Of a DNA stretch of 7,250 bases, positions 1 through 6,714 are shown piece after piece; position 1 is the stretch's first letter; each line of letters starts with the position of its first letter. The stretch lies in assembly GCA_018725345.1 (NCBI GenBank), contig QLUI01000087.1, forward strand, positions 1 to 7,250, written 5' to 3'. Both the position numbers and the translations under genes were made by a program. Below the pieces are notes generated by a model, which had not been told where the DNA came from, did not search any database, and was given only the letters and a program-made list of their open reading frames with translations. This DNA comes from Bacillota bacterium. Lineage in GTDB: Bacteria > Bacillota > Dethiobacteria > Dethiobacterales > Dethiobacteraceae.

Positions 1-82
1 TGCCCTCGCCGTCCTCGAAGGCCAGGGTATTCTGGTGGCGCTCAAGTTTTCCGCTGGAGAAGATGTAGATTGGTTGTTTCAT
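1..82 (-). CDS. cas1: Cas1 CRISPR integrase, N-terminal fragment (cut by window edge)
   Basis: The first 27 codons of a gene that continues beyond the left edge. The start ATG lies at 82-80 and the chain begins MKQPIYIFSSGKLERHQNTL, followed by AFEDGEG. This matches my recollection of type I-B Cas1 N-termini, which open with a short beta strand, an SGxLxR turn and a TLxFE strand. Cas1 is the metal-dependent integrase that, with Cas2, inserts new spacers into the CRISPR array; its catalytic residues lie in the missing part. The gene starts 16 bases after the cas4 stop and has no clear Shine-Dalgarno sequence, so it is probably translated by coupling to cas4. Its position directly after cas4 is the expected adaptation-module order. 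Identity rests on 27 residues plus context, but both agree. Confidence 0.9.
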   Translation of the reverse strand, partial: MKQPIYIFSSGKLERHQNTLAFEDGEG

Positions 83-98
83 GGCGGGTCAATATCTA

Positions 99-593
99 TT
101 ATCCCCAGCAGAACTCGGCGTAGGCGCAATTGCGACAGAATGAAGTCTTTGCCGGGGCAGGAGGTTTTTCAAGATTTATGATTCTCTCTATATTGTCCAT
201 GGCCTCTAACAGGTTGCTCTCCAGTTCATCGGTGAGTTCAACAGGAAATCGTTTTCGTTCTTTCGGCACAAGGAGTTCCCCCCTGGCCTCGATGCCCATC
301 TGTCTGAGTCTCCACAGGTAATAGACGAGCTGCATAGTGGCCGATTCGGTGGAATGAGAGGATTTTTTGATCTCAGCAACGACCAACTGCCCGTCGCGCT
401 TCCGCAGGAGATCGATCTTCATTCCCGGGGCGGTGAATTCCTTCTTCTCCCTGGAGTAGGACTCTTCCTGGATGAGCCGTCCCAGTTCAAGGAAGGGGTT
501 CTCGGTCTCGGGATTCAGCTCATGAGCCATCAGCCAGACCTCGCGTCGGCAGATATGATAATACCAGACCAGGGTGCCGGTGATTCTCTCCAT
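99..593 (-). CDS. cas4: Cas4 RecB-family exonuclease with Fe-S cluster
   Basis: Cas4 trims and selects PAM-containing pre-spacers and works with Cas1-Cas2 in spacer acquisition. With the start at ATG 593 the protein has 164 residues, normal for small type I-B Cas4. One cysteine near the N-terminus (C15) and three at the C-terminus (C153, C156, C162) form the usual four-cysteine set for an iron-sulphur cluster. The RecB nuclease core is intact: H24, D61, E74-I-K76 and the Q88-xx-Y91 motif. An upstream GTG at 605 in the same frame is possible, but ATG 593 is preferred because AAGGTG (608-603) stands nine bases before it and the family normally begins near M-x-I-T-G-T-L. It lies 76 bases after cas3 and 16 before cas1. 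Single lines in this gene count about 45-58% GC, above most of cas3. Confidence 0.95.
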   Translation of the reverse strand: MERITGTLVWYYHICRREVWLMAHELNPETENPFLELGRLIQEESYSREKKEFTAPGMKIDLLRKRDGQLVVAEIKKSSHSTESATMQLVYYLWRLRQMGIEARGELLVPKERKRFPVELTDELESNLLEAMDNIERIINLEKPPAPAKTSFCRNCAYAEFCWG

Positions 594-669
594 TACCCTA
601 AACACCTTAATCTATTCATTACAGATGCCTGACAAGAATATATTATGGCAAAAAACTGAGAGATCTTTT
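594..669 (-). other. cas3-cas4 intergenic spacer, AT-rich
   Basis: This 76-base gap is the only real spacer between the stop of cas8 and the start of cas1; all other junctions there are overlaps or gaps of at most 16 bases. The line 601-660 has only 19 G or C in 60. It contains the cas4 ribosome binding site at 608-603. A weak promoter-like pair is present (TTGTCA at 635-630 and TAGATT at 614-609, spacer 15), but the fit is poor and the implied start site would fall at or very near the cas4 start codon, so I do not call it a promoter. I see no convincing terminator hairpin. Separate control of cas4-cas1 is possible but unproven. Confidence 0.5.
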
Positions 670-2970
670 TCACCACAATAATGGATCAACATCTTCATCC
701 AGTAGTATGCCGCGCCCCGATGCGTAAAAACCATCGCACAATACCCAGTGGCCGAAGACCTCTCTAGCAACGGATTGCGGTCTAAATCCGTATTTCGCAT
801 ATACATCAACAGAGATTCTTGCTATCCTTCCGGCAAGCGCCCTCCAAGCCTCTCGTCTCTTCCAGCGGTCAGCTATGCTGCTTGCTTTTTCCATCTCTTC
901 TTCCAGTCCTGGATCCTGCTCTAGGACTAAAAAGTTATATTGTTCTCGTTCTTTTCCCCTAAGCAACTCACTCACAGGATCATCTTCCTCCCATCTTGCA
1001 AATCTCTCAAGGTGCTTAATCCCTGTATCTTTCCTGACTGATAATGACTCAAAATAACGGTTTGCTAACGGCAATATGTTCTTTTCTTCTATGCTTATTG
1101 TATACTCTATTAGCTGGCGGGTAACCTGCAAATGAACATCATCATAAATCATATCTGAATATCTTCTTCCATTGGCATCTACCAAGTCTACGACTTCAAC
1201 AGTGGCAGGTTTGGGTATGTCGCCATTACGGTTACAACGACCTGCAATCTGAATCAGACTGTCAAGCGGTGCAAAGTCTCGAATGACAAAGTCCATATCA
1301 ATATCAACTCCGGCCTCTATACACTGGGTTGAAACCACGATGCAAGGGTTATCTTTCTTGATAATTTCTATCGCTTTCAGTCTATCCTTTGGCGTTACAT
1401 CTGCACTTAGGAAAAACAGCGGAATATGAGAAAAATCTTTGGGCCAATCTTTCGCTAAAGTATCTCTCACGAGGCGCGCGCTCTTGCGTGTATTCAGTGT
1501 TATAAGTACCCGTTTATTTTGGTGCAACCAGGAGTCTCGGAGATTTTTCACCTCATCGCAGAAATCGCTTATATTAAGTTTTTCCCGCAACCTGAATTGC
1601 AGGATGTAACGGTTAAACTTCTCAAAATAGGAATCGCAATCTACAAGGGGCTTTGCATCTGGTATTATTGCTGGAAGTGTAGCAGACATCAGTAGAACAC
1701 TGGAGCTACCCATTGCCACTAAGGACTTTAATATTTCTTCCAACGGTTTCCAAAGCTTGCAGGGAAGGGATTGAACCTCATCCATCACAATCAAAGCATC
1801 GCACAAGTTATGAAATCTCATTTGATATCTTGCCCGGGGCTCCATAAGACTCATTAAAAATTGATCGTAGGTGGTAATAATCAATTCCGTGCGCCAGGTA
1901 TCAATAAAAAAATATTCGGCGTCTTCCTCCAATCCTCGCTTGTATTTCCGGTCAGCCAAAGAGTGGCTGGTCAAAAACCAGGAGCCATCAGCCTCTTCCC
2001 CACCAGTCGCTAAAAGGGCTTCATACTCCTTTGTTGTCTGGTCAATTATCGAGAGGAATGGCAGAACAATAATGGCCTTTGGGGTTATTCCTGAAATCTC
2101 GCCAAATTTTTCTCGCAATTCCAAAAGCCATGTAGCTGAAAGCAGTGTTTTCCCGCTGCCAGTGGGTGCGGTCAGGCTGAAGATGCCAGGTTCTTCAATT
2201 TTATCAATTTTTTGAGCAACCTCAGTTCTTATGGATTGTCGGATTTTATTAACAGAAGAGCTTTTTTGTTGGCCAATTCTTTGATCAATCCAGTTGGGCA
2301 TCCAGTGCCTGCGTTTCCGGTGTAAATATACTTCAGGCTCTTTAACTGCAAGAAATGCTTTGTCAGCTTCAAGCAAAAGAGAGAAAAGGAGTTGTGTTTT
2401 TAGTCTAAAGGCAACAGCATCCGGAATTGATAGGTTGTTAAATGTGGGGAAAACTAAGTCATCAAGATGGCGTTGTGCCTCTGCCCAGGGGCGTTTCGTA
2501 AGGTCCAATCTCGAAATATCAATACCACAGTGTTCACTCAGGGCTTCGATTTGTAAAGTCTCAATCTGGCGTTTCAGGATTTTTGGAATTGTTCCACTCC
2601 CTATCTCGCGCATTCTCTCTAATGACGGCATACCTTTGTGGTGCCCGAAAACAACGGCAGATACCATCATTGCATCCATGACATCCCAACCCTCTTCTTT
2701 AGCTTTGAGAAGGCTAAGAAGCGTGGATAATGGTGTGTGTGATTTATCCATTGGGTCATCAGTATAGGCCAATGGATTTTTGATATACTTCTGAAATGCG
2801 GCGGTTACCTTGCCGATATCATGGAATAGAATGATCTTCTGGGTTAGCGCTCTAGTCTTGGAAGAGATTACATCCTTGGAATGCCAATTATACAGTCCGT
2901 CCATGGCTGATGACACTTGAGCGATATGCTCAAAGAGTTGCAACTCCGGATGGGATTTCAAATCAGTCAT
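670..2970 (-). CDS. cas3: Cas3 HD nuclease-helicase (type I-B)
   Basis: Cas3 is recruited by DNA-bound Cascade, unwinds the target and degrades it with its HD domain. The 766-residue chain has both parts in the normal order. The HD domain spans roughly residues 10-210, with H15, H50-D51 and K54 in the HDxGK motif, H78, H110-H111 and an LEAD segment ending at D203. The superfamily 2 helicase follows: Walker A APTGSGKT at 268-275, DEVQ at 397-400, SAT at 429-431, STQCIEAGVDID at 547-558 (motif V) and QIAGRCNRNG at 574-583 (motif VI). All key residues are present, so it should be active. Its ATG overlaps the cas5 stop by four bases (ATGA) and has no good Shine-Dalgarno sequence of its own, which implies translational coupling. 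The C-terminal region after about 620 has no motif I recognise, as is usual for Cas3. Confidence 0.97.
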   Translation of the reverse strand: MTDLKSHPELQLFEHIAQVSSAMDGLYNWHSKDVISSKTRALTQKIILFHDIGKVTAAFQKYIKNPLAYTDDPMDKSHTPLSTLLSLLKAKEEGWDVMDAMMVSAVVFGHHKGMPSLERMREIGSGTIPKILKRQIETLQIEALSEHCGIDISRLDLTKRPWAEAQRHLDDLVFPTFNNLSIPDAVAFRLKTQLLFSLLLEADKAFLAVKEPEVYLHRKRRHWMPNWIDQRIGQQKSSSVNKIRQSIRTEVAQKIDKIEEPGIFSLTAPTGSGKTLLSATWLLELREKFGEISGITPKAIIVLPFLSIIDQTTKEYEALLATGGEEADGSWFLTSHSLADRKYKRGLEEDAEYFFIDTWRTELIITTYDQFLMSLMEPRARYQMRFHNLCDALIVMDEVQSLPCKLWKPLEEILKSLVAMGSSSVLLMSATLPAIIPDAKPLVDCDSYFEKFNRYILQFRLREKLNISDFCDEVKNLRDSWLHQNKRVLITLNTRKSARLVRDTLAKDWPKDFSHIPLFFLSADVTPKDRLKAIEIIKKDNPCIVVSTQCIEAGVDIDMDFVIRDFAPLDSLIQIAGRCNRNGDIPKPATVEVVDLVDANGRRYSDMIYDDVHLQVTRQLIEYTISIEEKNILPLANRYFESLSVRKDTGIKHLERFARWEEDDPVSELLRGKEREQYNFLVLEQDPGLEEEMEKASSIADRWKRREAWRALAGRIARISVDVYAKYGFRPQSVAREVFGHWVLCDGFYASGRGILLDEDVDPLLW

Positions 2971-3692
2971 AAGAACATCGCTATTCTATCGCCAACTCTA
3001 TATGCCTGATCTGTGATTACCGGGATTGCCTTTGCTTCACGTTCTGCGAGGTAGTTAGCGTGGTAGAAAACACGATCGGAAGTTATCGATTGAGGCATTC
3101 GGAGTAGATGAATTGCTAATTCCCGTTGAAAGGCTTGCTTCATATCAATCTCTCCCAAATCTTGCGGAAAAACAGATATGACATCGTAAATTCCTTTTGG
3201 GAGCGGGGAACCCTCTTCTGAGCCCAGATATTCAATGTCTGCCATCATCTCAGACAAGCCAAGATATGGTGTAAAGTGCCAGCGCCTTTCTCTCAGCCTA
3301 AGTTCCAGGTTGCTATGATACTGCTCAGGGATAGAAACCCACACTGTATAAAGTGGTTCAAACAGCCATTCCTGAAGTATCAATGTTGCTTTTTCTGGTT
3401 TTGTATCTCTGTCCGGCTTATCCGTCTTCTTTATGATACGCGGCAATGGGGCAGGCGGATCTTTCCGCAGCTTCGCCCTATGCCAGTGGGTCTTGGGAAG
3501 TTTCCCTGAAGCTGCAATTTTGGCTGGCTCCAGAACCTGCTGGGTTTCATCCTTTGGTATTCCCAGAATGGCACCTAGAATACCCAATATCACGGTTCTT
3601 GGGGGGACTGGATAGCTCAGGGCACTCGCCGATGCCTCTGCACGCAAAAAATGGGCAAAGCGGCCCTTCAGCCGAAAGTTTATCAGTTGCAC
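2967..3692 (-). CDS. cas5: Cas5 Cascade subunit (type I-B)
   Basis: Cas5 is a RAMP-fold protein that caps the 5' handle of the crRNA and anchors Cas8 in the type I-B Cascade. The 241-residue chain has the characteristic Cas5 N-terminal block at about residues 12-45, including the SYPVPPRTVILGILGAILG stretch. A second typical block, HFTPYLGLSEMMADIEYLG, lies at 139-157. The start is GTG at 3692, supported by a GAGGAG ribosome binding site at 3704-3699, six bases upstream inside the end of cas7. The gene follows the cas7 stop by three bases and overlaps cas3 by four. It is of normal length for the family. In I-B systems crRNA cutting is normally done by Cas6, so I do not predict nuclease activity here, although cas6 is absent from the window. 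The N-terminal half is richer in GC (lines of 53-60%) than neighbouring cas7 or cas3. Confidence 0.93.
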   Translation of the reverse strand: MQLINFRLKGRFAHFLRAEASASALSYPVPPRTVILGILGAILGIPKDETQQVLEPAKIAASGKLPKTHWHRAKLRKDPPAPLPRIIKKTDKPDRDTKPEKATLILQEWLFEPLYTVWVSIPEQYHSNLELRLRERRWHFTPYLGLSEMMADIEYLGSEEGSPLPKGIYDVISVFPQDLGEIDMKQAFQRELAIHLLRMPQSITSDRVFYHANYLAEREAKAIPVITDQAYRVGDRIAMFL

Positions 3693-3695
3693 CGG

Positions 3696-4736
3696 TTACT
3701 CCTCTGATGTTGTTTTTTCAATATCACCTTTGCGGGGTAAGTTTTCGATGTCAACCATTTCCCAGTCAGACGGTAAATCTTCTGTAAACTGAATGTCTGG
3801 GGATTTAGCATAACGCACTGTTTCTATCCTACTCTTTTGTCCTTTCAATCGTTTAATCAGCAATGACAGGTCTAACTCATAGTCTTCAGGCGATGCCCAT
3901 TCCTTTTCCTTCTTGTCATTGGTTGCAACCATTTTCACATAGTCGTGCAGACGTCCGAACTGGAATTCTTCTCCTTGCTTATACCCAATATCGATCAACA
4001 GATGCGGGATCTGGCCTACCTTTGTCCGTGTATTTCCGCAGGACCTTACCCCGTGCCACATGGCTTTAAGCAAATATTCATGGTCGTCCTCTGACATCTT
4101 CGAGATTTCGGCAGAGTGTTCGTTGGCCACACCAGAAAAACCAATCAGAGCATAGCGAAGACCAAAATAAGTGGTAAATGTTCCAGCAGTGACTCTCTCT
4201 CCGGTAGGTTTTACTTGAGCGCTAGCAAAGATGGATGTTCCATGAATGTCTACTTCTTCTGCCTTGTGCAAGACCTCTCCCATGTTGAGCTGGACAGCTC
4301 CAGTCATTGTCTTTGGTATTGGCTTCCAGTCAGCCGTACGGCTGCTTTCACCCTTTACCTCTTCAGCCTTAAATGCAAAGGAGCTGCCAAATAGCCTTGC
4401 ATCAATAAAGGCATCCAAAAGTATTTTGACTAATTCCTCGCCGTTTGCCTCCTTCTGGTTATGCTTCTGCAGATAATCCACAACCCTGCCGGTCAAATTT
4501 GTTGTCCTGCCTTCAATGTTATCGACCAGAATATCTTCTCCTCTAGCCTTCATAAAATCACGCGCAAAGCGTTTTAGTCTGACATCCGTTACGTAGTGTG
4601 TGCCATCTGGCAGCACACGCGGTCTGTTCTCGTCTGGGTCACCATTTGGGTTACCCATCTTGATGTCATAGAGAAACAGAAATTCATGCCTGCTTGATAG
4701 GTATTTCTGTCCGTTGGACAAGGTTTCTTTAGTCAT
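3696..4736 (-). CDS. cas7: Cas7 Cascade backbone protein (Csh2-type, I-B)
   Basis: Cas7 polymerises along the crRNA spacer and forms the Cascade backbone. The 346-residue product shows the type I-B signature NPNGDPDENRPR at residues 29-40, followed by DVRLKR at 51-56, DARLFG at 112-117 and TGAVQLNMG at 145-153. All are typical of Csh2 (the Cas7 family called I-B/Hmari); the related type I-C Cas7 (Csd2) has a different NPNGDPD continuation. The ATG at 4736 lies inside the last codons of cas8 (8-base overlap). A strong AGGAGG ribosome binding site at 4748-4743 stands six bases upstream, as expected for a subunit needed in several copies per complex. The acidic, lysine-rich C-terminal tail also carries the cas5 ribosome binding site in its last codons. 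Confidence 0.96.
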   Translation of the reverse strand: MTKETLSNGQKYLSSRHEFLFLYDIKMGNPNGDPDENRPRVLPDGTHYVTDVRLKRFARDFMKARGEDILVDNIEGRTTNLTGRVVDYLQKHNQKEANGEELVKILLDAFIDARLFGSSFAFKAEEVKGESSRTADWKPIPKTMTGAVQLNMGEVLHKAEEVDIHGTSIFASAQVKPTGERVTAGTFTTYFGLRYALIGFSGVANEHSAEISKMSEDDHEYLLKAMWHGVRSCGNTRTKVGQIPHLLIDIGYKQGEEFQFGRLHDYVKMVATNDKKEKEWASPEDYELDLSLLIKRLKGQKSRIETVRYAKSPDIQFTEDLPSDWEMVDIENLPRKGDIEKTTSEE

Positions 4737-5151
4737 TATCCCCCTCCTTTTTAGGTAGAATTGTTGTGGTCATCGACTGCCCTAACAATAGGTAATAGTT
4801 GGTTGGCGTTTCCTCTAACTCAATATTATCACCCAAACGACAGCCAAGATTTCCAATCTCATTAATGAGTTCCCTTACATCTGCGCTTTTCTCAGTCTCA
4901 TAAGCTAGGAGTTTTTCTCGAGTTTTGATGTACAACTCAGGCAAATCCCTTCCTTTAAGCGTCAGTCGTTTCAGCCAGGTAAGGGCATTTGCACCCACAT
5001 TAACGCCCTTTGCACCTTGTACCTGAAGTACCTTCCCATAAAGTACCCCCAGTAAGAATGCGAAGGCCTTTTGTGGCGAGTTTATCCCGCTCTCCTGTCC
5101 AAAATACGGTTTTAGTTTCTCCATTTTTGGCTCATAAAGATTCTCTCCCAT
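4729..5151 (-). CDS. cas11b: Predicted internal gene for small subunit Cas11b, within cas8b
   Basis: Seen directly: inside cas8b the nine bases GGAGGTGAT (5164-5156) match the 16S rRNA anti-Shine-Dalgarno end almost completely, and the GGAGG core sits eight bases before an in-frame ATG at 5151 (Met522 of Cas8b). Starting there gives a 140-residue protein beginning MGENLYEPKMEKLKPYFGQ and sharing the Cas8b stop. Known: several type I-B, I-C and I-D systems make the small subunit Cas11 from an internal start near the 3' end of the large-subunit gene, and the product is needed in multiple copies for Cascade. Size, frame and position all fit. Inferred: this is the Cas11b start of this system. Met520, three bases into the Shine-Dalgarno sequence itself, is too close to be the start; Met531 is farther away and lacks the spacing. 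Confidence 0.75.
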   Translation of the reverse strand: MGENLYEPKMEKLKPYFGQESGINSPQKAFAFLLGVLYGKVLQVQGAKGVNVGANALTWLKRLTLKGRDLPELYIKTREKLLAYETEKSADVRELINEIGNLGCRLGDNIELEETPTNYYLLLGQSMTTTILPKKEGDND

Positions 5152-6714
5152 ATCCATCACCTCCAATCTTTTAAAGTAGTAAATCCACCAACACAGATGC
5201 CTTATCCAACCAGCGCATGTTAGATAGTGTTCCCCTGTCTTTGTGTTTTTGCCTTCATAAAGAAGATTGTTTTCGCCTCCTTTCCCCTTTTCAATAGCCT
5301 CCAGCCAATACCACCGGGCAGTAGTTACAATCTCTTCCCAGAAACGAGATTCATGAATTCTTTCCTTATGATACACAGAGGCGGCAATATTTCTCTTTAA
5401 CTGTTTGAGTTGTATACTTGCATTAGCATCTTTTGCCTTTTTACCGTCTGGCCGATGGAACAAAGCTCTTAGCCCATTGAGAGATAGATCAGGGCTAAAG
5501 TTATCTTTTTTGCTCCGCAGGAATGTGTCTGGGAAGAGGGGATGCTTCCAATTCCGTGATTCCTCATTGATCTTTGAGAGTTGTACTAATCGAGTCGGGG
5601 GCACATTGGTTATCATGCCAGACACATCTTCTATTTCTTGCCCAACATTTGCCCAGAGGAAGGTAAGATTTAATATTCCCTTTTCGTCTTTGAGAGCATG
5701 CAAAAGACTTTCCTCGGCTGCTTCTACATCAGAAGATGTGGTTTTAACGAAGTCTTTTACCTTTCTCCAGATTTCCTGTCGAGCATGATAGTCTACAGTA
5801 GCAAATGGAATTACAAGAGCGCTGTCTCCTGCAATAGAGGTTATATAAAGATTCCTCTTTTTTGAATCTCTTTTTAGTACATGAAATTTATAGATGTATA
5901 AGAGGTCAGCACAGGCATTACAAAGTGGATATCTTTTCCATGCCTGCGTTATATCGATCCCAGCAAATGCGCCCACACGGTCGACATTACTTAGGTTTAT
6001 TCCTGCTCCCTTCAGAGCATTTGGGAAAATCGTAACTCCTGATACACCGCATAATGGGCAAGTTTGATTTTCTTTAGCCGGTGCATCTTTGGTGATATAT
6101 TTTGCCCCAGCAAGTTTCTCCCTCATCAAATACTTACAATATGCCACACATTGTCCTGGTAATTCATTATTCTTATTCCTGACAGTAAAGAGCAGATTTT
6201 GTTTTCTCTTTCTAAGCTTATCAACTGCAGCCACAAGGAGATTCTTGTAACCCTTGATTATAGAATTATCAGGTAACTTAACTTGCGGATAATTTAGCAA
6301 GTCCATAATTTCGCGAAAATAGGGAGACCATAATTTATTGGAACCTGCAATCTCTTCCCAAGATTTCATCGTGTTCTCAAGAGTTAAGACTTTTGGACTA
6401 TCTTTAGATACCTTTATAATCGGACCTATTTGTGAACTTCTACCACCAGTTGGTTTTATAAACGGTAACCATTTTGCCTTTTCTTCAGTCATATCCTCAG
6501 GAACCAAACGGACAGTATCTCCTTCTACATCTTTCTCAAGGATATAAATCTTTTCAATCCCCTCTACGCTTTCCACCAAAAAAAGAAAGAGATTTTCAGA
6601 ATGGGACGTACGCAATTCGTGATACCACTCCTCTAAATTTTTAGGCGGGTTATTTTTATCTCCTAGTACCCCAAAAAGATAATCCAATGCCAGAGTTCGC
6701 ATTGCATTAATCAT
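4729..6714 (-). CDS. cas8b: Cas8b large subunit of Cascade (TM1802/Csh1 family)
   Basis: Cas8b is the large subunit that recognises the PAM and brings in Cas3. The 661-residue protein fits the TM1802 family in length. Two CxxC pairs, C219-xx-C222 and C265-xx-C268, form the zinc-binding knuckle usual in this family; C189 and C193 lie just before it. The C-terminal part from about residue 545 (FAFLLGVLYG, then a WLKRL block and GQS near 645) is helical-looking and corresponds to the region that resembles the small subunit Cas11. The chosen start, ATG 6714, has GGAG at 6727-6724 nine bases upstream; an in-frame ATG at 6702 is a weaker choice. The 5' half is very AT-rich (single lines of 28-40% GC) against 55-63% immediately upstream, suggesting horizontal origin or cassette replacement. 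It overlaps cas7 by eight bases and the HicB-like frame by eight. Confidence 0.93.
   Translation of the reverse strand: MINAMRTLALDYLFGVLGDKNNPPKNLEEWYHELRTSHSENLFLFLVESVEGIEKIYILEKDVEGDTVRLVPEDMTEEKAKWLPFIKPTGGRSSQIGPIIKVSKDSPKVLTLENTMKSWEEIAGSNKLWSPYFREIMDLLNYPQVKLPDNSIIKGYKNLLVAAVDKLRKRKQNLLFTVRNKNNELPGQCVAYCKYLMREKLAGAKYITKDAPAKENQTCPLCGVSGVTIFPNALKGAGINLSNVDRVGAFAGIDITQAWKRYPLCNACADLLYIYKFHVLKRDSKKRNLYITSIAGDSALVIPFATVDYHARQEIWRKVKDFVKTTSSDVEAAEESLLHALKDEKGILNLTFLWANVGQEIEDVSGMITNVPPTRLVQLSKINEESRNWKHPLFPDTFLRSKKDNFSPDLSLNGLRALFHRPDGKKAKDANASIQLKQLKRNIAASVYHKERIHESRFWEEIVTTARWYWLEAIEKGKGGENNLLYEGKNTKTGEHYLTCAGWIRHLCWWIYYFKRLEVMDMGENLYEPKMEKLKPYFGQESGINSPQKAFAFLLGVLYGKVLQVQGAKGVNVGANALTWLKRLTLKGRDLPELYIKTREKLLAYETEKSADVRELINEIGNLGCRLGDNIELEETPTNYYLLLGQSMTTTILPKKEGDND
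4743..4748 (-). promoter_or_regulatory. Ribosome binding site of cas7
   Basis: AGGAGG on the minus strand, six bases before the cas7 ATG at 4736 and embedded in the last codons of cas8b (within the KKEGDND tail). It decides the cas7 start and provides strong independent initiation despite the overlap with cas8b. Confidence 0.85.
5156..5164 (-). promoter_or_regulatory. Internal Shine-Dalgarno sequence for Cas11b
   Basis: GGAGGTGAT read on the minus strand is a nine-base match to the consensus ribosome binding site. It lies in the coding sequence for residues Leu-Glu-Val-Met of Cas8b (518-520 region), eight bases from GGAGG to ATG 5151. It is the longest Shine-Dalgarno match I found next to any start in the window, stronger than that of cas8b itself, which fits a subunit made in excess over Cas8b. 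Confidence 0.78.

Noticed and set aside
594..605. GTG at 605 as the cas4 start
   Set aside because: It adds four residues not typical of the family, and the AAGGTG ribosome site would overlap the GTG itself. ATG 593 is properly spaced.
636..672. A-rich and T-rich runs after the cas3 stop that could suggest a terminator
   Set aside because: AAAAAGATC...TTTTTT can pair only through A-T bases with no GC stem, so it is not a credible intrinsic terminator. cas4 and cas1 continue in the same direction.
612..809. A 65-codon minus-strand frame across the 3' end of cas3 and the spacer
   Set aside because: It overlaps the end of the intact cas3 in another phase, has no family resemblance and no good ribosome site; I regard it as chance.
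1771..1782. DEVQ instead of DEAD/DEAH in Cas3 helicase motif II
   Set aside because: The two acidic residues that matter are present, and variation at the fourth position is common in Cas3 and superfamily 2 helicases; all other motifs are intact.
2294..2767. A 157-codon open frame on the plus strand opposite the cas3 HD region
   Set aside because: It is antisense to a clearly conserved Cas3 coding region, has low-complexity Ser/Arg-rich composition, no recognisable domain and no ribosome site that I can see. The same holds for plus-strand frames at 1871-2215, 3446-3787 and 5405-5788.
4438..4460. GAAGGAGGC ribosome-site-like sequence inside cas7 (minus strand), and a similar one inside cas8b near 5275
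   Set aside because: Neither has an in-frame start codon at suitable spacing, unlike the internal site at 5156-5164.
5325..6365. Near-identical stretch CAATCTCTTCCCA at about 5328 and 6348
   Set aside because: Both copies encode a Trp-Glu-Glu-Ile motif in Cas8b and occur only twice; they look like coincidental codon choice, not a CRISPR repeat or duplication.
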